Below are positions 21,111 through 33,937 of a stretch of DNA of 64,000 bases, one piece after another; position 1 is the first letter of the stretch, and the number at the start of each line of letters is the position of its first letter. Made by a program: the position numbers and the translations under genes. The DNA comes from Pseudorasbora parva (taxonomy: Eukaryota; Chordata; Actinopteri; Cypriniformes; Gobionidae), in assembly GCF_024679245.1 (NCBI RefSeq), contig NC_090188.1, forward strand, positions 32,471,624-32,535,623, written 5' to 3'. The notes under the pieces are model-generated. The model worked only from the letters and a program-made list of their open reading frames with translations, did no database searches and had not been told where the DNA came from.

Positions 21111-22790
21111 TCAGGTGGGCTCTCCGCTGGGAAGCCCTCACCATCCATTCTCCTTCCGGTAAGACTGAGATGGGGGAACAACAGGACTCACACCGCACGT
21201 GCACCCGGGGATTCCGGGGCAGAGGGGAACTTTATGAATATTCACCTGGCACACGAGTTACACCTTCCCATGTCATCTTTTCCTCACCAGATCTCGGTCA
21301 TTGCACTCAATGGACAACCACTTTCCAAAAACACCCTATCCACTGGACCATAACCATCATCACCTCTGGCAATCATACTGAGACCACCTCCTTCCTCCTC
21401 ATGCATTCACCTGTCACACCCATTGTGTTGGGGCACCCCTGGCTGGTGAAACAAGCCCTGTGTGGACTGGGGCTCCAAATCTGTGTCCAGGTGGAGCGAG
21501 TCCTGCCACGGGTCTTGTCTCTGCTTGTTCTTCTGTCTCTGTTTCTGTGCTTCAGGAGAAGGCAACGGATTTGTCAAATGTGCCCGTGGAGTATCTGGAC
21601 CTGAAGGAAGTGTTCAGTAAGTCTCAAGCTGCTTCTCTACCTCCGCATTGTCCCTATGACTGTGCTATAGACCTAGTGCCGGGTAAATCTCCGCCTAAAG
21701 GCAAACTTTACTCTCTTTCCATTCCTGAGAGGGAAGCCATGGAGAAATATATTTCTGATTCTCTAGCGGCCGGATTCATCCAACCATCCTCTTCTCCAAA
21801 AGGATGGTTCTCTGCATCCTTGTATTTATTCCCGAGAGCTGAACAACATCACAGTAAAGAATACGTATCCTTTGCTGCTGATGTCTTCAGCTTTTGAGAG
21901 GTTGCAGGGAGCATCCATCTTCACAAAATTGGATTTACGTAAAGCCTTACATTTGGTTTACATCAGGAAGGGGGATGAATGGAAAAGTCCATTCTATCTG
22001 TCTTCGGGTTATCATCCCCAGAGCAATGGTCAGTCCGAGCAAGCCAACCAGGATCTAGAGAGGTTGTTGTGATGTCTGGTTTCCAAGAACCCTTCTTCCT
22101 GGAGCCAACAACTTTCTATGGTTGAGTACACTCATAACTTGTTACCAGTGTCATCTACGGGCCTTTCTCCATTTAAGTGTAGGTTAGGGTACTAACCACC
22201 AATTTTTCCGAGCCTGGAATCCGAGGTCGCGGTCTCCTCCACTCACGCCTTCGTCCAGAGGTGCCACCGCACGTGGACTAGAACCCGTGAGACTCTACTC
22301 CAGGTGGGGTCACTCTCCAAGGCTAATGCTGATCGCCACCCGTATACGTCGTTGGTCAAAAAGTGTGGCTTTCTACTAAGAGCATGCCACTCCACTCTGT
22401 TTCTAATAAGCTTGCTCCTAAATTTATTGGCCCATTCACTGTCACCAAGATCAATAGTCCAGTGACAGTCCGCCTTAACCTTCCTCCTGCGTACAGGAGA
22501 ATTCATTCCAACTTTCATGTTTCTAAAATAAAGCCCATGTTTGATTCACATCATAATCCGCCTGCCCCGGTTACCCCACCGCCGTGACTCGTAGGTGGGG
22601 TACCTACTTATTAGGTACATCGTATTCTGGACTTGAGATGGAGGGGACGCAGATTCCAGTATTTGGTGGATTGGGAAGGTTACGGTCCGAAGGAGAGGAG
22701 TTGGGTGCCTGTTCGGGACATCCTGGATCACTCCCTTATCAATGATTACCATCAGCAGGTAGGGTCGTCTGGGAACGTCAGGAGGCATTC
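21110..22790 (+). pseudogene. Gypsy pol remnant with chromodomain and internal deletion
   Basis: The protease active-site motif (GDSGAEGNFM, near 21215) and its C-terminal part (VLGHPWLVK, near 21425) are in different frames. The N-terminal reverse transcriptase follows ([33 protein letters not shown]), then FTKLDLRKA near 21925. The frame then passes straight into the integrase motif SGYHPQSNGQSEQANQ (about 22008), so the catalytic YxDD region, RNase H and integrase core are gone. An integrase tail (APKFIGPF, RIHSNFHVSK) and a chromodomain ([10 protein letters not shown], about 22665-22695) remain. Several frame changes confirm a pseudogene. Confidence 0.85.
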
Positions 22791-22804
22791 CTAGGGGAGA
22801 GGGT

Positions 22805-23317
22805 AGTCACGGTTGGTAAATCCACTGTCTCATTTTAGTCTTGTGTATGGTGTAGGTGTACATTGTGTGGGTGTGTTTTTTTATGTTGTTTGTTCTGGCG
22901 GGCGTGGCCACTCATTATCCTGATCAGCGGCAGCTGCACTTCATCATCACCAGCCTACTTAATGCCTTTTCTCCCTCTCCATGTTGTCAGATTGTTGTTT
23001 GAGTCTCCCGTGTTGCATGCCTATTCCATGTTTCTCTTGTCTGTTCCCTGTTCCTCGTGTTTGTTTCCTGTTCCTTGTGTTTCCTGTGTACTGGACTCTG
23101 GACTCTTCAGTTGTCGATCTCACCACGGACTCACCTTCACCATCACGCTGTCTTCAGGATTCCCATTTCAGTACCTGTGTCACGCTCTCCTGCTGTGTTC
23201 CTGCTCTACAGCCTTTTTTGCAGAAGAATTATGCACAATCTTTCATTACTCTTGAGTGTTTGTTCAATAAACATTACCTTTTGCATTGCATTTGCTTCCG
23301 TCCTGTTTATCATTACA
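22805..23317 (+). repeat. Gypsy 3' LTR
   Basis: Preceded by the purine-rich tract aggggagaggg (22792-22803), a likely polypurine primer. It aligns with the 5' LTR over its length except for the first part, where it is shorter. It ends cattaca and is followed by the aaacc duplication. A polyadenylation-type aataaac lies near 23268. Confidence 0.88.
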
Positions 23318-23322
23318 AAACC

Positions 23323-24173
23323 GAGAAATCACAATTTTATTGTTTTTATTGTGTAACCTAACTTCAATCAATTTACTTTTAAAATTGTAGCCTTTAATGC
23401 CATTTTGCATTAGCTGATACTGAACTTAATACACATACCGGCTTACCTTTGTTTTAGATATTCACATTCTTTGTTTAAGCACATTGTTGTCATAGTAAAT
23501 ATTCACTTTCCGATGGCCACATAGGAGAATCAGAGAGAGGGTCGCATTCAGTGGACAGACACCGACACACTGTATTTTTTATATATTTATTTTAACAAAT
23601 TGATGGAAGCTTGTGAATAGTTTTGATGTGGCTGTGGGCAAGTTCTGATAATTTACAAGCCAAATGAGACTCATGTAATCTGCGTGTAGTGTTAATTATT
23701 AAACCAAACTAAATACAGAACTTTCAACGGCAATGTTATTTTATTAAGTGTATAGGCAGTAGGTTTAATCAGTGACATTATTACTAGATTCGCTATCCAG
23801 CGTCTTACTGTCACCTCCTCAACCTGTTTTTACATGTAGAAAAAGTGGAAAAGTGTATTCCACATTAGAGTTTTCCACCTGACCAATGATGCGAGTTCCT
23901 ATACCAATTCTCGATGCAACATGAATGAACTACAATGGTAACATTTTTTCACAATTTTGAGTCGACAGAAAATCAAAATAACCTAAACTCACTAGCAGAA
24001 AGATATTAACAAACCAGACCAAAACTCAACACGCCATGACAGCAGCTTCACATTCTCTATATAAACCATCTAGATGTAAATTTCAGGCAAGTCTTCAATT
24101 CAGTAGAAAAATGGCTCCTCTTCATAACATAGGGATCACATATAATATAGAGTATGTTGTGATTTTCTGTTTA
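23323..24173. other. Intronic stretch, nothing recognised
   Basis: AT-rich single-copy-looking sequence between the gypsy element and a small MITE. No gene or known repeat is recognised. Confidence 0.4.
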
Positions 24174-24175
24174 TA

Positions 24176-24254
24176 CAGCTCTGGAAAAAAATAAGAGACC
24201 ACTTAACATGGATTTCTCAATGTTAAGTGGTCTCTTTTTTTTTTTCCAGAGCTG
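24176..24254. mobile_element. 79-bp palindromic Tc1/mariner-type MITE
   Basis: Almost entirely two inverted arms: it starts cagctctggaaaaaa and ends ttccagagctg, with agagaccacttaacat and atgttaagtggtctct inside. TA flanks both sides (24174-24175 and 24255-24256). These termini are a familiar fish Tc1/mariner end sequence. Confidence 0.85.
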
Positions 24255-24282
24255 TAGCTTTCTAAACCAGCACAATATGGAC

Positions 24283-24731
24283 TAGGGCTGGGCGATATGA
24301 CGAAATATATCGTCTGGACGATAGAAAATGTCAATCGTTTAATATTAGGCTCTATCGCTTACGCCACGATAATGCGTTTACGGCAGAATTTTACATCAAG
24401 TAGCACCTCACGCCACGGCATGCCCATGCACGCTGCAATACATAAACAAACATGGAGGAAGACGGTAGTAGACGCGGTTCAGACCAGGGTAATAATTATG
24501 CCAGAGTGGTGGCATAAGCGCGCAAAACAAACTTCAGACACAGACGCTGCAACGGGCTTTTATGCGTGGCACACCATAGCCATATATTGAAATATTTTAA
24601 TGGCAGGTGTAGGGATGGCGAAAACTAAACATTTTCTTGACCGACCACCGAGCCTCATTAGCCGGTTGAAACCGGTTAACCGATTAGTTTAAAATATGCT
24701 GCACTATTTCAAATAACAGCCGCGAGCCGCG

Positions 24732-24768
<37 letters not shown>

Positions 24769-25658
24769 GCACTGTCCTAGCACTGCCGCCTCCCTTCCAC
24801 TCACGTCACTTTTTTAAAATCCCCCACAGCGCGAAACACGAGTCCCGCAAACGCGCCGCCCAAGAGCTTGTTTGTAATCTGAGGACAATGGCTCCTTAGT
24901 TTCGAAATGGTTTGGGTACAAGCTGATCGCGTTGAAAGTAAAGGCATTTGTCCAGCGTAAGAAGCTCATTTGAAACATTGCCGCGGCTCATTAAAGAAAA
25001 TGACAGCTCCGAAGAGACGCGAAACACGAGTTTCGCTTTAGTTCGAGGTAGTGCTAACAATAATAAAGAAAGACGATTAACACCTTATGTGCTACCACTG
25101 AAATGTAGATATTTCCAAATGTAAGCCCATCTTATGCGGAATGACGCTTCATACTGTCGTCTGCCCTGACTCTAACCTCGAGTGTTAGCCTGTTTACTTT
25201 TTGCAAACCTTGTGAGCGCGCAAACCCAAACGCTGTGACCTCGCGCCAAATGTTTTTATTGGTTTATTAAGTACAAACAGGCGAGTTATGAAAAATTGAG
25301 TGTGAGGGATTTGTTCACTTCACACAAAAATATTTTGGAATGAGATGGAACTGAAGAAGCGTTTAGTCCACTGTATAATAGCCTAATTTAGAGATCACTT
25401 TTTTTTAACCGACAACTTTGATCGGTTAACGTTGATACGGTCAACCATCGGTCAAGCGGTCATCGGTTCTAAATAAAATAAAAATGAAGTCCATACTACC
25501 TTTATTTGTTTTGTGTATCATTTCAAACTGCATTTCCACATTGCAATTTTGTATAGACTATTCATAAACTGAATTAACAGAAAAATTGCTATATTGTTAT
25601 CGGGATATCAAATGAGCTATATCGGGATATGAAATTTTGGCCATATCGCCCAGCCCTA
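24283..25658. mobile_element. hAT transposon (tagggctgggcgatat ends) with perfect target duplication
   Basis: The left end tagggctgggcgatatg and right end catatcgcccagcccta are inverted repeats. Perfect 8-bp duplications atatggac lie at 24275-24282 and 25659-25666. The interior carries a second hAT-like repeat (24610-25471), so this is a nested insertion. There is no transposase. Confidence 0.9.
24610..25471. mobile_element. Nested hAT-like element, copy 1 of the tagggatgg family
   Basis: Homologous along its length to 30658-31407: shared words include cattttcttgaccgaccaccg, ataacagccgcgagccgcgc, cctcgagtgttagcctgt and acaaacaggcgagttatg. The left terminus tagggatgg is present, but the expected right terminus is not, and no target duplication is seen. 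A CT/CA microsatellite (about 24731-24768) lies inside. Confidence 0.72.
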
Positions 25659-25666
25659 ATATGGAC

Positions 25667-26686
25667 TTTCCTCCATCTCATCCATTCTGATTTTTACTTC
25701 CTGCCCTCCATCTGAATTCTTCGCATCATCAGAACTACACAATTGGAAACAAGCTATAAGGTGTGCCCATAACTTTGAGAAAAGCTTGCCAGAATGCTAG
25801 CCAAAGTTCAAAGAATTTTCCCTGTTAGCTGGGTATGACATGACTCATAATTGAGTAGCGTTTAAATTGAGTGTGCCACCAAGCACTAATAAGTATACCA
25901 ACATAGTACACACAATATTAGGTTAAATAATGTAAATCATGCATATTTTTTGGGATCGCCTTCTCCATGAAAGACGCGTGTAATGCTACCTTAGATAAAG
26001 GTACATTTTACCTTTTAGAACAGCTTTCACGCTGAGAAAGCCATGTTTGCCTACATATGTGGCTCACTACAATCTGGAATATAGCCATAGACGTGAATGA
26101 TTTTTACAAGCCCAATAAGTATCCACTCAATCAGCAGATGGATGGAGTTATCTCAGTGTGATTGAGTGGAGCTTGTTTTTCATTTGTTTTCGGGAGACGG
26201 TTTTAATTTTGGGAGGTGGGGCAGGTCTAATAAGAGGATGATTAGAGAGGACAGGATGAATCAGTCAGACTCGAGACAATTTAATGAAAGTAAAGATATA
26301 CAGCACAAACCAATATCTACCGCTCACTGAGGAAGAGATCCAAGAAAAAAAAAACAAGAAAAAAAAACAGAAAACAGTTCCTATCTTAAACAACTAGGGA
26401 TGAAATACAAGTGACTAAATTGCTATCTACCAGTATTAGAATTACTTAAGTGATCAGCATCTGTGTGATTAGACCCATATTGCATTCAGATAATATTATA
26501 ACAGCATTAACTCAATTATGTGCATTATGTGGCTAACTGGAATACATGCCATGATTGACCAATCAGAATAAGATCTCTGGTCAAATAAACACTATAAAGT
26601 ACAAAATAAATAAAATAAAAGTATTGATTAAATTGATCAAAAGTGACAGTCAAGTAAAGTGACTTTTACACTGTTTTACACAGCCC

Positions 26687-26689
<3 letters not shown>
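25667..26689. other. Intronic stretch, nothing recognised
   Basis: AT-rich sequence with short A tracts near 26345-26370. No gene or known repeat is recognised. Confidence 0.4.
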
Positions 26690-26755
<66 letters not shown>

Positions 26756-26756
26756 C

Positions 26757-26805
<49 letters not shown>
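26690..26805. repeat. Compound (GA)n(GT)n microsatellite
   Basis: GA units at about 26690-26752, then gtgcgtgc, then GT units to about 26805. Confidence 0.95.
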
Positions 26806-27530
<725 letters not shown>

Positions 27531-27669
27531 TTGAATTTCACAGTTTAGTATTTTTACATATAGTATTTACTGCCTATCTGGGCCTTGAATGTATCAATGA
27601 CGTTGCTGCCTATGGATGGTTTCAAATATTTCGCATTTCATCAACAATATTGTAATTTTTGTTATGAAG

Positions 27670-27757
27670 ATGAACGAATGCCTTAATGGTTTAGAATGAC
27701 ATGACATGAGGGTAAGTAATTAATGCCATAATTTTCATGTTTAGGTGAAGTAACCCT
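27670..27757. mobile_element. Right-end remnant of the ggttagttc family
   Basis: The sequence acatgagggtaagtaattaatg..gtgaagtaaccc, followed by TTAA at 27758-27761, matches the terminus of the element at 2553-3077. The left part is missing. Confidence 0.55.
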
Positions 27758-28139
27758 TTAAAAACACAAGATGTATAATAGTTGCTATAGTATTGCAGTT
27801 ACTATAGTAAGCAGAGCAGCATCGCTGATGAATTGAAAAGAAGGCAGGGTCTGAGATGCGCAACAATGGGGGGATCTATTTCTAGCAGATGTTTATATAG
27901 AAAAAACGCTCAATGTGTCAGTAAATCAAACCAGTGACTTCACGCTATTTCTCAAAAGATTATTTTAGTTTAACTGTGATTAAATTATATATAGAAAGCA
28001 GTCAAAGAACGCGCCCTTTACAATCGCTGGAGCTGTCAATCAAACTTTATCAATGTATCAGTTCCCATTCCAAAGAATGCTTTTATCATAACTAACAGTG
28101 CAATAAAATATTTTTTGAGTATATAAAAATCGAGTTAAA

Positions 28140-28367
28140 ATGACAAAATCGCTGCTTTCATGTGCTCAGCATGTCTGTGATTGGCTACAATGCTCCTCAC
28201 TGCAACCTTTTATGCCACAGTCTAAACATAATCCTATAGCCCCTTCAAACAGAGTGTTCAAGTCAGTGTGTTCTTAATTGACATTTTTTTTAATGTAAAT
28301 TCATAAAAACATAAGTGCACCCCAGGAAACATTATAAAACAATAAAACAATGTAGTTCATGACACCT
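28140..28367. mobile_element. Right-end remnant of a TTAA element
   Basis: Ends gtagttcatgacacct before TTAA (28368-28371), the same end as family E copy 2 (44508). It shares caccccaggaaacattataaaacaataaaac, with small differences, with the element ending at 41782. The left boundary is not certain. Confidence 0.5.
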
Positions 28368-28371
28368 TTAA

Positions 28372-29053
28372 ATGGTGACACCATAAAAAAAACAAAAAAC
28401 TTTTGACTGGTAGTATAATATATACTCCAGTATTTGGGCCTTGAGGGAAATTTGTTTTCAGTGAGGAGAAGAAGTCTCATGTGAAGTCTCTAGCTCAAAT
28501 GGGGTTAGCAAGGCGGATGTTTCAATATTGCTCATTTAAACACTAGTTGCTAGGCAACCATGCATCCCTTCCATCCCAAAATTACACAAAATGCAATTAG
28601 CCACAGACTCTTTATGCATGCAAAGTTTGGTGAGTGTACATCATAGGGATCAAATGTTATAGCTGTTCAAAATGAAGAATATTAATAAAAGTAACAGCAG
28701 AAAATAAGTGAAATTAATATAGGATTCCAAATTCTACATTCTTTAAGCATCAAAAACATATTCTCCAACAATGTGTACACCCCAGTTTTGTTCATAAGGA
28801 TGGTATCAATGATGACATATACACACAAATATGGACCATATCTAAACACTGCTGATGCAATGCAAGTAAATAATGAGGATGAGCAATACTTATTATGATT
28901 TCACTACTTCTATATAGACAGAAATAGCTTATGTTGAGCTCCAGAACAAACAAGTATTCCTCAAACTAAATGTTTTAAAAGACTAATGCAGAGGTCACTA
29001 CACGATTTTAGCCCTGATTTTCACTCGCCGACAGATTTTGCGAAATCACAGAC

Positions 29054-29093
<40 letters not shown>

Positions 29094-29597
29094 ATCACGC
29101 AGTGCACATTATTAAAGACGCAATCTGAGAGAATCGCTGACGCCCGTGATATTTGCCATGCTAAATATCTGGACTTGTCTGCAAACCTGTTGTCCAACTA
29201 CAATTTGCGGACTTAAAGGCGCTTCAAGGATAAAGCCATTGTGCTTTACCCTCCATCTCCATCAACTAATAATAGAGAAGACATTTCACCTTTTGCTTCT
29301 AGTCTGTAAGTAACAATACATGCTGCAATACAGTCTGTATAGCAAGTGCGGGTTCTTTTCTGGAAAATACATACTAAACAAGTGTCTCCATACAAGCCAT
29401 ATTTCTGTCTTTATATCACTACAAAGACCAACACTGTCGGCTGCATCCTCTATAATCTCAGATATGTTCTATATAATTGCTTGATAGAGGGAAATAAGCT
29501 ACATTTCTAGCTTGGACATGATTTATTATTCAGACATTCTCCTTTAAATGCAATACATTTCATCTGTATGCAAAGCGACTCAGATTTGGTTTTACAC
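28372..29597. other. Intronic stretch, one CA array
   Basis: A CA microsatellite lies at about 29054-29089. No gene is recognised in the remainder. Confidence 0.4.
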
Positions 29598-30580
29598 TAG
29601 CGGTGTAACGATACCCTCATGTCACAATTTGATACATATCAAGATACTGAACCCCAAGACATATGGTAAAAGGTTAACAAAAAAATGGACTGTTGATTAA
29701 AATGCTAAATTTGGTATTACAATGTGGGTGGAAACGAATAGGTTTGGACTTGGTTGTTATAACCAATGCACAGGACAAGGATGACACAAGAATACAAATA
29801 TTCATGATTCTGAAGCTGAAAATACAGAATAATTTTAGACTAATATGCTTGCCCTCTGTCCCTGACTAGATATATTTCAAATAATGTATGCCACTTTTTA
29901 CTCGTAACATAAGCCTTTTGGAATTGTCAGGACCCACAGGTATCCCCCATTGCAATATTATAATTTATATTCAACAGTATATAGTAGTTTAATGTTCTTA
30001 TTTTAACTTCAAATATTCATATTTTTGTGTAATCGGCACGTCATCCTCAATAAACATCCTCATCCTCAATCCTCATCTTCAATCCTCATCTTCAATCCTC
30101 ATCCTCTATTGCTTGATACCTCGAACTTTCGAATATTCTGATCTAATATGATTTCTGACCTGTTGCCAGAATAATAATCATACACTGTTTGATAATAGGC
30201 CAGAGGAGAACTGGCGCCCCGACTGAGTCTGGTTTCTCCCAAGGTTTATTTTTCTCCATCATGCCCTGATGGAGTTTTGGTTCCTTGCCACTGTCGCCTT
30301 TGGCTTGGCTTGCTCAGTTGGGGACACTAAATATCCAAATAAAATTAATTACTAAATTAGCGGTATCAATTATAATACTGATCTGTTTGACACTGTGAAG
30401 CTGCTTTGAAACAATTGTCATTGTAAAAGTGCTATATAAATAAAGTTGACTTGACTTGACTTAATGTAGTAGGCCTACTGACACAAACTCTGTAAGCTTG
30501 ATTTTTTTTCTCACACAGTAATTTTCATTTTAGTTAAACAATTTAGGTACACTATACAGATTGTCATTGTTACACCCTTA
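29598..30580. mobile_element. Probable hAT element carrying a retroposon
   Basis: The left end tagcggtgtaacgatac and right end attgttacacccta-like sequence (to 30580) are inverted. The flanks ttttacac and ttttcaat match only partly, so the target duplication is weak. The interior holds a short repeated tract (catcctcaat units, 30041-30111) and the retroposon at 30130-30474. Confidence 0.55.
30130..30474 (+). mobile_element. Retroposon with (TTGAC)n tail, copy 1
   Basis: Homologous to the minus-strand copy at 46122-46575. Shared words are ctgagtctggtttctcccaa, ccatcatgccctgatggag, gccttt ggcttggcttgctcag and gtgaagctgctttgaaacaa. It ends in aaataaagttgacttgacttgactt, a short tandem tail typical of LINE or SINE 3' ends. 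It lacks about 110 bp present in copy 2. No protein is recognised. Confidence 0.75.
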
Positions 30581-30657
30581 TTTTCAATAATTTAAAATGG
30601 GTAAAATGCAAATATTTGTACATAGAGTTCCTGGACACAAGTAGTTGCCATGGTAAC

Positions 30658-30785
30658 TAGGGATGGTGAAAACGAAACATTTTCTTGACCGACCACCGAG
30701 CCTCATTAGCCGGTTGCAACTGGTTAACCGATTAGTTTAAAATATGCTGCGCTATTTGAAATAACAGCCGCGAGCCGCGCTCCCG

Positions 30786-30818
<33 letters not shown>

Positions 30819-31407
30819 CCCGAGTCCCGCAAACGCGGCGCCGAGGAGCTTGTTTGTAATCAGAGGACAATGGCTGCTTAATTTCGAAATGGTTTGGTTA
30901 CAAGCTGATCGCGTTGAAAATAAAGGCATTTGTCTAGCGTAAGAAGCTCATTTGAAACATTGCCGCGGCTCATTTAAGAAAATGACAGCTCCGAAGAGAT
31001 GCCGCTTTAGTTCGAGGTAGTGCTAACAATAATAAAGAAACACGATCAACACCTTATGTGTTACCACTGAAATGTAGATGTAATATATTTATAATAAATG
31101 TTAGCCCATCTTGTGCGGATTGCACGCTTCATACTGTCGTCTGCCCTGGCTCTAACCTCGAGTGTTAGCCTGTTTACTTTTGGCAAACCTTGTGAGCGCG
31201 CAAACCCAAACGCTGTGACCTCGCGCCAAATGTTTTTATTGGTTTATTAAGTACAAACAGGCGAGTTATGAAAAATTGAGTGCGAGGGATATGTTCACTT
31301 CACACAAAAAGATTTTGGAATGAGATGGCTAACTGTAATAGCGTTTAGTCCACTGTCTATAATAGCCTAATTTAGAGATGACAAACGGTCATCGGTTAAC
31401 ATCCCTA
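30658..31407. mobile_element. hAT-like element, copy 2 of the tagggatgg family
   Basis: Starts tagggatggtgaaaac and ends aacatcccta. The flanking 8-mers atggtaac (30650-30657) and gtggtaaa (31408-31415) agree at six positions, a decayed hAT target duplication. Homologous to 24610-25471, with a shorter CT/CA core. Non-coding. Confidence 0.75.
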
Positions 31408-32199
31408 GTGGTAAAGAACAACAATACCTTAAAGGTGGGGTAAGTGCTATCTGGTAACCATTGTTGATATTTCAAATCATCAAAACAAACACGCCTCTAC
31501 CCCCAAAAGGGTCCTATATTGATAGCTCTGCCCCACACATACGTAACCCAGGCAATGACTATGGCAGAATATGTGTTTACTAATCCAGGTCGAATATTCA
31601 AATGAAAAAGTGAATATCCAGCACAAAAACACAAACCATTCACATGAACAACTCAATAGTACACGGACATGATAGTCCAACTAACGACATATTATAATTA
31701 TCACAAGATAATTATATCCACTATCCACTATAGTGGGCTGCCACATCCCACTATCGCCCTCTCTTTGCTTGCTAGGGGACCTCACAATAATAACAGATAA
31801 AACTATAAACTTTAAAATTCTCCTCATAGCTCTAATCATTGCCAAGAAAACTATCCTCATCAACTTGAAAACTCGTAACACCATACACATTTACCATTGG
31901 AAAAACCTTCTCACCGACTTCATTACAATGGAATACACATCTCTCCCCTATAATTACTCATCTGAAAGTGACCTCTGCCATTCAACACTTCTGACCTCCT
32001 ACAACTCTGAATCATCCTCTCTCCTTAACTCAGACTCCTTCCACCTTTTAATCAACCCACAGATATTACTGCACTGTTCTTATTATTGTCATTACTGTTT
32101 CATTGTTTCATTACTGTTATTGTTATGATTGCTATTATTATTTATTTATTATTATTATTGTTGTTGTTGTAGTTGCTCTCATTGTTGTTATCACCATTG
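31408..32199. other. Intronic stretch with one TTAA element end
   Basis: From 31433, after TTAA (31429-31432), the sequence aggtggggtaagtgc looks like the left end of another TTAA-type element, but I find no matching right end. Nothing else is recognised. Confidence 0.4.
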
Positions 32200-32581
<382 letters not shown>

Positions 32582-32598
32582 CTGTTTTGGAAATTTAA

Positions 32599-33607
32599 AG
32601 CAGCACTAGGTAACTTTTCAACCTTCATAATATATTTTTTAAGACTCTTGTGATGATAAATCGACTTACAATCGGTTGAATGACACGTCTGCCATAGCCT
32701 GATGGGGTCTGTATCGTTTTTAATCGTACTTTTAAACTTCGGGTTTCGGGTAGTAACCCGAGAACAAAAAGAACTACAAAATTCGACTGCTTTACGGCAT
32801 ATACGTCACTTCCACCAACACCCACACTTCCTTACATTCAGACGTGCGAGCCCAACTTTGTTCGTCGGATAATATAGTCATGTCCGAAGCAGCACAGACA
32901 CATAAGAAAGAAAAGGTTTTGTTGGAGGAAAGCAATAAGAGGAAATGAAAAAGTGATGGGATTAAAGGCAGGACGAGGATCAAAATGTGACCAGCGTTTT
33001 CTCGTCGGCGTGAGCTGAAGGAGGCGTGCCCGACCGATGCTGTCATGCTTGTTACGGTGAGCTACCACTCAAACATTGAACTGAAGTATCATATAGATTC
33101 AGTAAAACGGTAACCAATAGACTACTATAATGACGCTGGCTTGTAAACGTGAGCATCGTGATTATTTGGCGTTTGAAAAAAATAAAACCCATGAAATTAT
33201 ATTCATATGACATGCTGAAGCATATACCACTGACTGTAACGTTACCTGGGATGAAGACATTTTACACGCGACGCCAGAAGAACTCGAAATCCTCTTGCAG
33301 TGTTCAGGTGGAACTGTTAGTGCTGCACCGACCCGCGTGACGCTTTTATGAAGTTATTTGGCCCGCACCGCACCACTGTATATATTTTTACAACCCGCCG
33401 CGCACCCGCGACCATTAAATAGACATATGGGGTCCGCGGGTTATGAGACGAGCCACTAGCTCAGGGCTATCAGGGTTGTCATGTCAACAAATGCACGCGC
33501 GATGGCATCCCCTGTTGTAGGATTACAGAGCTTACGACAGTAGTTGAGGACATTATTTTTTCCAAACTGTAGGGGGACCCCGAGAGGAAAAGTAGCCAAG
33601 TGGGGCT
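32599..33607. mobile_element. TTAA-flanked transposon (agcagcactagg ends)
   Basis: TTAA at 32595-32598 and 33608-33611. The left end agcagcactaggtaactttt mirrors the right end (aaaagtagccaagtggggct). From about 33318 (tagtgctgcaccgacccgcg) to 33450 there is GC-rich sequence with CCCGC words that looks like part of a nested hAT-type element. No transposase. Confidence 0.7.
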
Positions 33608-33611
33608 TTAA

Positions 33612-33937
33612 ACCTGGTTTTCATTGTCACCAATACTACCATAGTTAAATCAATTGATTATTTCTAATTATCTCTCTAATCTTTTCATGTGTTTTTAATG
33701 CACCACAACATAGAAGAGAAATGTGTGTATGTATGTGTATATATACATTGAAAAACCTCATAAACACTTAGGCAGGCAAGACAGGCGAGAAGTGGTTTCC
33801 CCTAGGACAGCATCTCTGTCCCAAGTTGAGCAATAGATGCTCCATACGGTGTGGAAATGAATGGGTCTTTATCATCGAGAAAGTGAGCGACAATACGATC
33901 GCAAATGGATAAACAAGCGAACATGACACACGAGCAT
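33612..33937. other. Intronic stretch, nothing recognised
   Basis: Short TATG/TATA runs near 33724-33748. No gene is recognised. Confidence 0.35.

Larger units (their letters stand above)
19563..23317 (+). mobile_element. Ty3/gypsy chromovirus LTR retrotransposon, defective
   Basis: The 3.75-kb element is bounded by LTRs that end in tgtcacgg..cattaca and is flanked by identical 5-bp duplications aaacc (19558-19562 and 23318-23322). Order: 5' LTR, gag, protease, start of reverse transcriptase, end of integrase, chromodomain, 3' LTR. It is damaged by premature stops in gag, frameshifts in pol and a deletion that joins reverse transcriptase to integrase directly, so it cannot encode its own replication. 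There is no envelope gene. It lies on the opposite strand to pcdh15 and the DIRS element. Confidence 0.92.

Noticed and set aside
30041..30111. CRISPR-like short repeats (catcctcaat)
   Set aside because: A short imperfect tandem in a vertebrate intron with no spacers of fixed length.
30370..30474. tRNA or other RNA gene in the retroposon
   Set aside because: I could not see clear A and B boxes or a cloverleaf; only the LINE/SINE-like tail is certain.
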